Shown here: positions 16,474 to 24,832 of the stretch, piece by piece | How the letters are laid out: every line of letters begins with the position of its first letter | How positions within the stretch are numbered: position 1 is the first letter of the stretch | Source of the DNA: Lichenicoccus sp964247695 | GTDB taxonomy: Bacteria > Pseudomonadota > Alphaproteobacteria > Acetobacterales > Acetobacteraceae | Reading direction: 5' to 3' | NCBI GenBank assembly: GCA_964247695.1 | Contig: CAXTVI010000018.1 | Location: 1-64,000, forward strand | Length of the DNA stretch: 64,000 bases | Translations under genes and position numbers: made by a program | Notes under the pieces: generated by a model | What the model saw: only the letters and a program-made list of their open reading frames with translations | Told to the model about the DNA's origin: nothing | Database searches by the model: none

Positions 16474-18392
16474 TCGTTCTCCGGTATGTCGTCTGGCTCG
16501 AAGGTGAACTCGCCGGGACCGGGAGGTTCCGCGCCGAGCGGCGTGAAATCGGTCTTCCCGGCCGGGCTGTCGTCGGCAGCCTCGGGAAGCAGGCCGTACT
16601 GGTCCAGCCTGGTATCGCGCAACACGCCGATGCGCGCACCGGGAAAGGCGAGCAGGATCGCCTGCACCAGCGGATGCGCCTCGGCGGCGGTCCGGCTCTT
16701 CGCCTCGACCTCGCCGGACTGCTCGGCCAGGGTCGGCTCGCCCGGCTGGCGCGAGACTGCGATGGTCCAGCGGGTGCCGGTGCCCTCGAGCAGGATCGCG
16801 CCCAGGCGCTGGGTCAGGTCACGCGGCGCCTCAGGCTCGCAACGTACCTCGATCACCGGCGGCGCAAACCGCACCAGATGCACGCAATGCCGCAGATGCC
16901 CATGCAGCGTCGGTTCGCGACAGGTCGCGACGTAGGCCACCACCTCGCGCCAACTCCGCAGCGACGGCGCCGGATCGATCGACGCCTCCGCCACCGCCTG
17001 AAATGCTACCTGGGCAGACGGCGCACCGTTCGGGCCGCCGGACAGCCGCAGGGCTCCTCCAGCCGGCTCGGCGAGTGCCGCGCGCCCAGGGTCCGGAGAG
17101 GTAGCGGCCGATGGCGCTCCGGCTCCCGCCTCGGTCAGCCGGCGCACCAGATCCCCCGGGGTCGGCAGGTCGTGCACGTGGCAGAGCCTGATCAGGATCA
17201 TGTCCGCTGCATCCTGGCGGTTCGGCGCCTGCTCGATCTCGGCGACGCCCTTGAGCAGCATCTGCCAGGCTCGGCCGAGCACCGCCATGCCGAGCCGGTC
17301 GGCCAGCGCGCCACCGCGCACGCGTTCGGCTTCCGGCAACTCGCGGCTGTCGCGCAGCGCCGGCACCGCCTTCAGCCGCGACACCGTATGCAGCAGCTCC
17401 AGCAGGTCCGACAGGAGCAGGCCGGGATCCGCGCCGCGCTGGTGCGCGGTTTCGCTCAAGGCGAGGGCCACGTCGGTCCGGCCGCCCATCACCGCCTCGA
17501 GCAGGTCGAAGACGAGGCCCCGGTCGGCCAGGCCGAGCATGTCGGCCACCATGGCCGCATCCACCGCGCCCGCCTTGCCAGCCTCGCCCACCTCACCCGC
17601 CGGCGACGCCTCGCCAAGCGAGATGGCCTGGTCGAGCAGGGACAGCCCGTCACGCACCGAACCGTCGGCGGCGCGCGCGATGATTGCGATTGCGTCCGAG
17701 TCGATCCTGGCGCCTTCCCGCGCGGCGATTGCGGCGAAATGTCCGGCCAGCTCGCTCTGCGACACCCGCCGCAGGTCGAACCGCTGGCAGCGCGACAGCA
17801 CCGTCACCGGCACCTTGCGCAGTTCGGTGGTGGCGAAGATGAAGGTCACCTGCGCGGGCGGCTCCTCCAGCGTCTTGAGCAGCGCGTTGAACGCGTTGCG
17901 CGAGAGCATGTGGACCTCGTCGATGATGAACACCTTCATCCGCGCCTGGATCGGGCGGTAGCGGGTGACCTCGATGATCTCGCGTATGTCGTCGACGCCG
18001 GTATGCGAGGCGGCATCCATCTCCAGCACGTCGGGATGGCGGTCGGCGAGGATCGCCGTGCAGTTGGCGCAGACGCCGCACGGATCGGCGGTCGGACCGC
18101 CCTGCCCGTCCGGTCCGATGCAGTTCAGGGCGCGCGCGATGATGCGGGCCGTGGTGGTCTTGCCGGTGCCGCGCACGCCGGTCAGCATGAAACCGTGCGC
18201 GACCCGGCGGAGCTCGAACGCGCGCCGCAGGATGCGCACCATCGCATCCTGGCCGATTAGCTCGTCGAAGCGAACCGGGCGATAGGCACGCGCCAGTACG
18301 CGATAGGGCGCCGAAGCTGCCGAGGCAGGCGCTGCCGAGGGAGTGCTGTCAGCGAACAGGCCGCCGCCGGCGGGTTCGGGCTCGGGAAGCAT
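16470..18392 (-). CDS. dnaX: DNA polymerase III subunit gamma/tau
   Basis: This is the clamp-loader ATPase, about 640 residues. Walker A (GVRGTGKTT) is at about 71-79 from the start used here. The zinc motif CGVCANC, DEVHMLS and the SRC sensor (LSRCQRF) follow, then a tau-type C-terminus. The start is uncertain: the ATG at 18392 is used, and a GTG at 18425 is possible. The same frame stays open to 18593, but that extension runs through the SRP RNA gene at 18460-18562 and should not be counted as protein. Confidence 0.93.
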   Translation of the reverse strand: MLPEPEPAGGGLFADSTPSAAPASAASAPYRVLARAYRPVRFDELIGQDAMVRILRRAFELRRVAHGFMLTGVRGTGKTTTARIIARALNCIGPDGQGGPTADPCGVCANCTAILADRHPDVLEMDAASHTGVDDIREIIEVTRYRPIQARMKVFIIDEVHMLSRNAFNALLKTLEEPPAQVTFIFATTELRKVPVTVLSRCQRFDLRRVSQSELAGHFAAIAAREGARIDSDAIAIIARAADGSVRDGLSLLDQAISLGEASPAGEVGEAGKAGAVDAAMVADMLGLADRGLVFDLLEAVMGGRTDVALALSETAHQRGADPGLLLSDLLELLHTVSRLKAVPALRDSRELPEAERVRGGALADRLGMAVLGRAWQMLLKGVAEIEQAPNRQDAADMILIRLCHVHDLPTPGDLVRRLTEAGAGAPSAATSPDPGRAALAEPAGGALRLSGGPNGAPSAQVAFQAVAEASIDPAPSLRSWREVVAYVATCREPTLHGHLRHCVHLVRFAPPVIEVRCEPEAPRDLTQRLGAILLEGTGTRWTIAVSRQPGEPTLAEQSGEVEAKSRTAAEAHPLVQAILLAFPGARIGVLRDTRLDQYGLLPEAADDSPAGKTDFTPLGAEPPGPGEFTFEPDDIPEND

Positions 18393-18459
18393 GTCGCCGT
18401 CAGGCAGGCCGGTATCTGATGCCACGAGCGACCTGATCCGGATCCTGTGCGTTTGCCTC

Positions 18460-18562
18460 GGGAGGTGGGAGGCCGAACAACGACCCGTGCGGAAACTCGC
18501 TGCGGCTGCTTCCTTCCGGACCTGACCGGGTTGGCAAGGCGCCCGTCCGCCGCCGACCTCCC
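18460..18562 (-). ncRNA. ffs: Signal recognition particle RNA (4.5S-type, small bacterial)
   Basis: The minus strand carries the nearly invariant SRP RNA tip, GGTCAGGTCCGGAAGGAAGC, recognised by Ffh, inside a long hairpin. The 5' GGGAGGT pairs with the 3' ACCTCCC, giving ends of about 18562 and 18460 and a length of about 103 nt. The location just upstream of dnaX is common in bacteria. The ends are predicted from pairing and may be off by a few bases. Confidence 0.93.
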
Positions 18563-18662
18563 GAAGGCTTCTTAACATGCCCCGGCTTGGCATGCGAAGG
18601 GGGGTTCGGTCACAAGAGGCCTACCGTCTGGATTTGCCCCGGACTTGAATAGCGAGGCCGCG

Positions 18663-19571
18663 ATGCACGCCAACTTCTACACCGGCAACCCGCTGGACCG
18701 GCTCGCGCTCCGTCGCGACGACGACGGCTACCTGCAGGAACTGCTGCACGACCCGGCCAGCCGCTTTCTCCCGGTCTGGCGAGACCAGCACCTGATCGCG
18801 GGCGAGCAGTCCGAAGACGTACGCGTAGGCATGCCGACGCGCGCGGCGCTCGGGCAACCGGTCGAGGCGCTTGCGGGGCTGCCCTGGGTGCTGCTCGGCC
18901 TGCAGGAGGGCCACGCCGTGTTCGCCGTCGATCTCGGCGGCCTCGAGGAGCCGGCGGCCCTGGTGCCCCCGGCGTTCGGCCACTTCGAGCCGCTGCGCCC
19001 GCTGGCGCCGTCCCTCCCCGGCAGCGAGGCCGCGATCCTGGCGCAGGCACGCGGGCTGCTGCACTGGCGCCGCAACCACCTGTTCTGCGGCCATTGCGGC
19101 CATGCGACGGTGCCCGAACAGGGCGGCTACCGGCTTGTCTGCCCGCAATGCGGGTTGCAGCACTTCCCGCGCACCGATCCGGTGGTGATCATGCTGGTGC
19201 ATCACGAGGGCCGTGCCCTGCTGGCCCGCGGAACCCGGTTTCCCGGGCGCCGGCTGTTCTCGGCGCTGGCCGGCTTCATCGAGCCCGGCGAAAGCGCCGA
19301 GGAGGCGGTGGCGCGCGAGGTGTTCGAGGAGACCGGCGTGCGGCTGCGGAACATCGCCTACCACTCCAGCCAGCCCTGGCCCTATCCGAACTCGCTGATG
19401 CTCGGCTTCCTGGCCGAGGCCGAGGCCACGACGCTCACGCTCGACGAGAACGAGATCGTCGAGGCGCACTGGCTGACGCCGGACGAGGTGCGGCATCCCG
19501 AACGGCTGGACATCGAGCTGCCCGGCGCCACCGCCATCGCGCACAGCCTGATCGCCGCGTGGCTGGGCTAG
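18663..19571 (+). CDS. nudC: NAD(+)/NADH diphosphatase (RNA decapping Nudix hydrolase)
   Basis: A 302-residue Nudix enzyme that cleaves NADH to NMNH and AMP and, in characterised members, removes NAD caps from RNA. Zinc cysteines are C142, C145, C160 and C163. The Nudix box starts at G204 (GFIEPGESAEEAV followed by REVFEETG), and the NudC-specific SQPWPYP motif follows. The start at 18663 is chosen for GAGG five bases upstream; a TTG 18 bases earlier is less likely. It is divergent from the SRP RNA. Confidence 0.95.
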   Translation: MHANFYTGNPLDRLALRRDDDGYLQELLHDPASRFLPVWRDQHLIAGEQSEDVRVGMPTRAALGQPVEALAGLPWVLLGLQEGHAVFAVDLGGLEEPAALVPPAFGHFEPLRPLAPSLPGSEAAILAQARGLLHWRRNHLFCGHCGHATVPEQGGYRLVCPQCGLQHFPRTDPVVIMLVHHEGRALLARGTRFPGRRLFSALAGFIEPGESAEEAVAREVFEETGVRLRNIAYHSSQPWPYPNSLMLGFLAEAEATTLTLDENEIVEAHWLTPDEVRHPERLDIELPGATAIAHSLIAAWLG

Positions 19572-19633
19572 ACCCCGGGCCGGTCGTGGCCCCGGTCGCA
19601 GGAGGCGCCGAGTGGCGGCGCGGGCGATTCGTG

Positions 19634-22027
19634 ATGCATGTCGTCGCCTTGCGCGATGATGTGCTGCGCATACGGATCGGGCGCGGCCGGGCGCTGCCGG
19701 AGGATGCGTCCTGGGCAGTGCTCCCCGAGGCGCGCCATCAGCATGTCGAGGTCACGCACGAGCCCGGCGGCTTCTCCACCGATGCCGTCCGGGTCCGGAT
19801 CGACACCTTCACCGGCACCCTCGTCGTCACCGACCTCGAGGGACGCGTCATCCTCCAAGACGCCGGCGATGCCCCGTTCTCCGAGAACGGGCACGCCTTC
19901 ACCCTGACCAAGGCGCTGCCGGCGGAGACGCACATCTTCGGGCTCGGCGAAAAGGCAGGAGGGCTCGACCGGCGCGGCCGCAGCTTCGTCATGTGGAACA
20001 CCGACGCGTACCGCTACCAGGAGAGCAGCGAGCCGCTCTACAAGGACATCCCGTTCTTCGTCGGCTTCGAGCGTGGCCGCGCCTACGGGCTGTTCCTCGA
20101 CAACACCTTCCGCAGCCGCTTCGAATTCGGCGTGCGCCACCCGGACCAGCTCTCGTTCGGCGCCGATGGCGGCGCGATCGACTACTACATCCTGGCGGGT
20201 CCCTCGCCCGCGGACGTGCAGCGCGCCTATGCCTGGCTGACCGGGCCGCCGCCGCTGCCGCCGCTGTGGTCGTTCGGCTACCAGCAGAGCCGGTTCAGCT
20301 ACATGTCGCAGGCGGAAGCGATGATGGTGGCACACCGGATGCGGGCAGAGCGCATGCCCTGCGACGTGATCTGGTTCGATATCGACGTGCTGGAGAACCA
20401 CCGCGCCTTCGTGGTCAACACGGAGGCCTACCCCGACTTTCCCGGCATGGTCGAGGAACTCGGCCGTCTCGGGTTCCGCGCGATCATCATCACCGACCTG
20501 CATGTCGAGCGCCTCGCCGGCTATGCGCCCTGGGACACCGGCAGCGCCGGCGACCATTTCGTGCATGAGGCGACCGGGGCGGTCTATATCGGCAAGGTCT
20601 GGCCCGGCGACTGCGCCTTTCCCGACTTCACCCGCAAGGCGACGCGCGACTGGTGGGGCACGCTGCTGCGCCGCGAGGTGCTCGTCGATCATGTCGCGGG
20701 GATCTGGAACGACATGAACGAGCCGTCGGTGTTCGGCACGCCGACGCGCACCATGCCGCTCGATGTGGTGCACCGGATCGAGGAGCCGGGCTTTGCGACA
20801 CGCACCGCGAGCCACCGCGAGATCCACAACGTGTTCGGCATGCAGAACGCGCGCGCGACCTATGACGGCATGCTCGCGCTGCGGCCGGACCGGCGCCCGT
20901 ACGTGATGTCGCGCGCGACCTATGCCGGCGGCCAGCGCACCAGCGTGGTATGGACCGGCGACAATTCCGGCACCTGGAACCACCTGCGCATGAGCACGCC
21001 GATGCTGCTCGGCCTCGGGCTCGGCGGCTTCGCCTTCGCGGGCTGCGATCTCGGAGGGTTCGCGGGCTCGTCGCCGCCCGACCTGCTGACCCGCTGGTTC
21101 CAGCTCGGCATGTTCAACCCGATCGCACGCGGCCACGCCGACAAGGGCAGCCGGCATCGCGAGCCCTATGTCGATGGCGAGCCGCACAGCACGATCCGCC
21201 GCCGTGCGATCGAGGAACGCTACCGCCTGCTGCCCTATATCTACACGCTCGCAGAGGAGGCCTCGCGTACCGGCCTGCCGATGATGCGGCCGCTGTTCAT
21301 GGAATTTCCCGAGGCCGCCGGCGGCTACGCGCTCGACCTCGAAGGCGGCAACCAGTTCATGTGGGGCAGCGCCCTGCTGGTGGCGCCGGCGCCCTATCCC
21401 GAGGAGGTCGACCGCTACCAGGTGATCCTGCCGCCCGGCGCCTGGTACGACTACTGGACCGGCGCACGGATCATCGATCCTGCGCCGGCGACGCTGACCG
21501 GCGGCAGCGGCACGACCGCCCAGGCGGCCGAAGATCCCGCTCAGATGCCGCACCGGGTCGATCGCACGCCGCAGCTCGACCGGCTGCCGGTGTTCGTGCG
21601 CGAGGGCCACATCATCGCGCGCCAGCCGCTGGTGCAGAGCACGTCCGAGACCCCGCAGGGGCCGCTGGAACTCGCGATCTATCCGGGCCCGGACTGCCAC
21701 GGCTCGGTCTATCTGGATGACGGACTGAGCTTCGGCTTCCGCAACGGCAAATATTTTCGCGCGCAGCATCGGTGCCATCCGGAGCTGGATGGACGCACGG
21801 TCGTGAGCATTGGCCGGCACGAGGGCACGTTCAGGCCGTGGTGGGCGCGGCTGGAACTGGCAGTCCACGACGCCTCTGCCCCCACCGGTCCGATCACGCT
21901 CGATGGAGCCTTGGTCGGCGACGTGCGCTACGACGCCCAGGCCCGGATCCTGCGCATCGGCGTTCCGGATCATCCGTCGGGCGGCAGGATCGTCCTGCCG
22001 CCGCACACGATCGCTGCAGTTCCCTGA
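19634..22027 (+). CDS. GH31 family alpha-glucosidase
   Basis: An enzyme of about 797 residues, with the catalytic nucleophile D360 in WNDMNEP and the acid/base D443 in WTGDNSGTW. Both match GH31 alpha-glucosidases and alpha-xylosidases. The N-terminal galactose-mutarotase-like domain, the (beta/alpha)8 barrel (about 230-560) and C-terminal beta domains are recognisable. No signal peptide is seen, so it is probably cytoplasmic. The start is uncertain: ATG 19634 is used, with GTG 19631 in frame, while the best AGGAGG (19600-19605) lies rather far upstream. It follows nudC on the same strand after 62 bases. Confidence 0.9.
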   Translation: MHVVALRDDVLRIRIGRGRALPEDASWAVLPEARHQHVEVTHEPGGFSTDAVRVRIDTFTGTLVVTDLEGRVILQDAGDAPFSENGHAFTLTKALPAETHIFGLGEKAGGLDRRGRSFVMWNTDAYRYQESSEPLYKDIPFFVGFERGRAYGLFLDNTFRSRFEFGVRHPDQLSFGADGGAIDYYILAGPSPADVQRAYAWLTGPPPLPPLWSFGYQQSRFSYMSQAEAMMVAHRMRAERMPCDVIWFDIDVLENHRAFVVNTEAYPDFPGMVEELGRLGFRAIIITDLHVERLAGYAPWDTGSAGDHFVHEATGAVYIGKVWPGDCAFPDFTRKATRDWWGTLLRREVLVDHVAGIWNDMNEPSVFGTPTRTMPLDVVHRIEEPGFATRTASHREIHNVFGMQNARATYDGMLALRPDRRPYVMSRATYAGGQRTSVVWTGDNSGTWNHLRMSTPMLLGLGLGGFAFAGCDLGGFAGSSPPDLLTRWFQLGMFNPIARGHADKGSRHREPYVDGEPHSTIRRRAIEERYRLLPYIYTLAEEASRTGLPMMRPLFMEFPEAAGGYALDLEGGNQFMWGSALLVAPAPYPEEVDRYQVILPPGAWYDYWTGARIIDPAPATLTGGSGTTAQAAEDPAQMPHRVDRTPQLDRLPVFVREGHIIARQPLVQSTSETPQGPLELAIYPGPDCHGSVYLDDGLSFGFRNGKYFRAQHRCHPELDGRTVVSIGRHEGTFRPWWARLELAVHDASAPTGPITLDGALVGDVRYDAQARILRIGVPDHPSGGRIVLPPHTIAAVP

Positions 22028-22048
22028 GAGCGAGCTCTGCAAGGCAGC

Positions 22049-22493
22049 CTAGTCCGCGGCTGCATCTGCCTCTCGGCCACCAGGCGGAATCTGGCCCAGG
22101 GCCTTCGTCAAGGAACCGAGAGGATAGGATTTTACGACGACAGGAACGTCCTCGAGACTGTCCGGCGTGGCGACGGCATCACCGTAGCCGGTGCCAAATA
22201 TGAACGGAACACAGCCTGCGAAGAGCGCGGGCAACCGGCAAACTTGTTTCCGGACCAAGATCGACATCCAGCATCGCAAAACTGACGCCCATTTCGCTCA
22301 GGGTGTCCAGAGCCTCCGACACCGATCGTGCGACAATGACGGTTTCAGCACCAAGCCTGCGCAACAGGTCTTCCGCATCCGCAACAATGAACAAGTTGTC
22401 CTCGACAAGCAGGGCTGTCTCCAACAGCAGGATTGTTGCCTGGTCGACGGTGGATGGACTTGACGCTTCCGGCCTCGGGGTTGTCTCGGCCAT
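22049..22493 (-). pseudogene. Frameshifted stand-alone receiver (response regulator) gene
   Basis: The first part (start 22493, AAGGA upstream) reads as a receiver domain: ALLVEDN, then MLDVDLG with the acceptor Asp, then SLPVARAL. It then runs out of frame to a stop near 22179. A neighbouring frame continues the same domain from about 22235 down to 22049, with VPFIFGTGYG and the conserved Lys in VVVKSYPLG. The two halves fit together only with a frame change between about 22211 and 22235. This is the usual small receiver protein seen with HWE-type kinases, here probably inactive. A sequencing error could give the same picture. Confidence 0.75.
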
Positions 22494-22557
22494 GTACAGC
22501 CGAGTTTCCTTCAATCGATGCGCCGTCCAGTTGGCTGGACCCATGCTGCGATGCAAA

Positions 22558-23000
22558 ATGGAGCCTTTGCAAGTCGAGTTCCGGAACACCCCGCACCTGC
22601 GCGATCTTTTTGTCAGCTGTTCGGGGACGTTGCTGTCGCAAGTCATGCAGTGGTCGCCTGCAACTCTCTCCAAACGGTGGAGGAGCGGATGTGCCGCTGG
22701 CTCCTCATGATGCACGATCGGGCTGAAGGCAAGGTGCTGACCTACACACACGAATTCCCGGCGCGCATCATGGGAGCGAACTGGACCTCGGTCACGATCG
22801 CTGCCCAGTCGCTACAGAACCAGGGCCTCATCAGCTACCGGCGCGGCCTGATGCAGGTCCGGGATCGCGCAGGGCTGGAACGAGCGTCGTGCGAATGCTA
22901 CGCGATCGTCAGGGCGCGCTTCGATGCCTTTCTCAGTCTGCCCTGGAGTGCCCTCAAGGAGATAAATTCCGGAGAACCCGGACTCCCTAGACCCGGTTGA
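22558..23000 (+). pseudogene. Crp/Fnr-family regulator remnant (no cNMP-binding domain, one frameshift)
   Basis: The C-terminal half of a Crp/Fnr regulator is clear: an effector-to-HTH linker (RNTPHLRDLF..LLSQVMQ) in one frame, then VACNSLQTVEERMCRWLL, a winged helix (RIMGANWTSVTIAAQSL, GLISYRRG) and the CECYAIVRARFDAFL tail in the next frame. The break is at 22651-22652, where two bases stand in place of a codon, as from a single-base deletion. The N-terminal cyclic-nucleotide-type sensing domain is missing; that space holds the opposite-strand receiver remnant. The second frame is open from 22518, so a short HTH protein could still be made, but function is doubtful. Confidence 0.7.
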
Positions 23001-23029
23001 GCGGCCAAATGAGCGGGGGCAATCCTGGG

Positions 23030-23881
23030 TCATGATCGACCGGTATCGCGGAACGGCGAGCGTGGATAGGTGCCGAGGATCCGCAGCTCGTCCGAGAAGA
23101 ACGCCAGCTCGTCGAGCGCGTGGCGCAGGCCAGTCTCGTCGGGATGTCCATCCACGTCGGCCAGAAACTGGGTCGCGGTGAAGCTGCCGTCGAGCATGTA
23201 GCTTTCCAGCCGCGTCATGTTGACGCCGTTGGTGGCGAACCCGCCCATCGCCTTGTAGAGAGCAGCCGGCACATTGCGCACCCGGAAAAGAATCGTCGTC
23301 ATCGTGCCAGGCACATCCGGCGCCACGGCACGCGCCTCGCGGGCGGCGATATAGAAACGCGTGGTGTTGTGCGCGGCGTCCTCGACGTTGCGGCGCAGGA
23401 TCTGCATGCCGTGCAGCTCGGCCGCGAGCGCCGACGCGATCGCGGCGTCCTCCTTGCGGCCCCATTGCGCGATGAGCGCCACAGAGCCGGCGGTGTCGCT
23501 CTCGATCACCGGCGCGACACCCAGCTCGCGGATCAGCCCGCGCACCTGGCCCATCGCCACCGGATGCGTGTGCAGCCGCCGGACATCGGCGACTGCGGCG
23601 CCGGGCACCCCGATCAGGCAGTGCTCGACCCGCTGGAACTGCTCGCCGACGATATGCAGGCCGGCCTCGGGCAGCAGCGTGTGGATGTCCGGCACGCGTC
23701 CGGCGAGGCTGTTCTCGCAGGCAAGCATGGCAAGGTCGGCGCCCCCGTCATGCACGAGCTCGATGGCCGCGGCAAAGGAGGCGCAAGGGACCGTCTCCCA
23801 GCCAGGGAAGGCGTTGCGGCAGGCGAGGTCGGAATAGGCGCCGCGCTCGCCCTGGAACGCGATCCGCTGCGGCGTGCTCAT
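23030..23881 (-). CDS. pheA: Prephenate dehydratase
   Basis: A 283-residue enzyme converting prephenate to phenylpyruvate for phenylalanine synthesis. It has the PDT domain (FQGERGAYSD near residue 9, ENSLAGRV, HTHPVAMGQ, NTTRFYI) followed by a regulatory ACT domain with the ESYMLDG motif. No chorismate mutase domain is fused, as is usual in alphaproteobacteria. The ATG at 23881 overlaps the kdsB stop by 4 bases, which fixes the start and shows co-translation. Confidence 0.95.
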   Translation of the reverse strand: MSTPQRIAFQGERGAYSDLACRNAFPGWETVPCASFAAAIELVHDGGADLAMLACENSLAGRVPDIHTLLPEAGLHIVGEQFQRVEHCLIGVPGAAVADVRRLHTHPVAMGQVRGLIRELGVAPVIESDTAGSVALIAQWGRKEDAAIASALAAELHGMQILRRNVEDAAHNTTRFYIAAREARAVAPDVPGTMTTILFRVRNVPAALYKAMGGFATNGVNMTRLESYMLDGSFTATQFLADVDGHPDETGLRHALDELAFFSDELRILGTYPRSPFRDTGRS

Positions 23882-24636
23882 GAGATGTCCTGCGCGGCGA
23901 GGACGCGCCGGGCGCGCGCGAGATCGTCCGGCGTGTCGACCCCGAACGGCGGTGCGGCGACCCGCGCGCAGCCGATCCGCATGCCGGCCTCCAGAGCCCG
24001 CAACTGCTCGAGCGACTCGCGCCGCTCCAGCGGGCTTGCGGGCAGCGACACGAAGCGCCGCAGCCCCTCGCGGCGATAGGCGTACACGCCCACATGGTGC
24101 CAGAGCGGCCCGTCGCCCCACGGGATCGCGACACGCGAGAAATACAGCGCGCGCGCATGATCCGAGCCGGGCACAAAAGCACAGGCCGCCTTGACCACCG
24201 AACTTGCCTGCGCCTCCTCCTGGCTGGTGACCGGCGTCACCAGGGTCGCGATGTCGTAGGCAGGGCGTCCGTCCAGCTCCGCCCGCAGCGGACCCAGCAC
24301 GGCGCCGAGATCGCCGGGCGGCAGCCCGGGCAGGTCGCCCTGCAGGTTGACCACGACATCGTGCAGGCCGTCCGGGTCGAGCGCTTCGGCGGCCGCGTGC
24401 ACCCGGTCCGAGCCGGATGGCAGGCCGGGATCGGTCATGACCGCGACACCGCCCGCGCCGCGCACCACGTCGCGGACCTCGGCATCGCAGACCGCGACGG
24501 CGACCGGACCGATGCCGGCGCGCAGCGCCCGCTCCAGCACGTGCAGGATCATCGGCCGCCCCGCGATCAGGGCGAGCGGCTTGCCCGGCAGGCGTGTGGA
24601 CGCCATGCGCGCCGGGATGAGGACAAGAGGGTTCAT
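23878..24636 (-). CDS. kdsB: 3-deoxy-manno-octulosonate cytidylyltransferase
   Basis: A 252-residue enzyme that makes CMP-KDO for lipopolysaccharide core synthesis, so the organism has an LPS-bearing outer membrane. The N-terminal nucleotide-binding signature PARMASTRLPGKPL is at 8-21, with VVNLQGDLP mid-protein and the RVAIPWG..WHHVGVYAYRR region typical of KdsB. It is first in a two-gene unit with pheA and divergent from the cytochrome gene. Confidence 0.95.
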   Translation of the reverse strand: MNPLVLIPARMASTRLPGKPLALIAGRPMILHVLERALRAGIGPVAVAVCDAEVRDVVRGAGGVAVMTDPGLPSGSDRVHAAAEALDPDGLHDVVVNLQGDLPGLPPGDLGAVLGPLRAELDGRPAYDIATLVTPVTSQEEAQASSVVKAACAFVPGSDHARALYFSRVAIPWGDGPLWHHVGVYAYRREGLRRFVSLPASPLERRESLEQLRALEAGMRIGCARVAAPPFGVDTPDDLARARRVLAAQDIS

Positions 24637-24751
24637 CGGGTGATGTGGCAGTCCGGATCGGGGGGGTGGCGCGGCCCCCGGGCGCTGGTTGCCGCCTCCC
24701 GAGGCTTCACATAGGGTTCACGTCACCTTAGGAACGACCTCGACACAGCGC

Positions 24752-24805
24752 AATCCGGGGCTCCTGGGCAGTCCGGGGCGGCTGTGAAATCCGGGGCGGC
24801 TGGGA
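24752..24805. repeat. Three tandem 18-bp repeats upstream of the cytochrome gene
   Basis: Units 24752-24769, 24770-24787 and 24788-24805 share the core TCCGGGGC followed by (G/T)(G/C)CTG. They are degenerate but keep an exact 18-bp spacing. They end 27 bases before the cytochrome ATG, in the kdsB/cytochrome divergent intergenic region. They could be protein-binding sites or a simple slippage repeat. Confidence 0.6.
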
Positions 24806-24832
24806 TGGGCGGCAGGGGATCGAGTTCGCGGC

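Noticed and set aside
18393..18593. N-terminal extension of dnaX
   Set aside because: It would translate the SRP RNA; conserved DnaX sequence begins after 18392.
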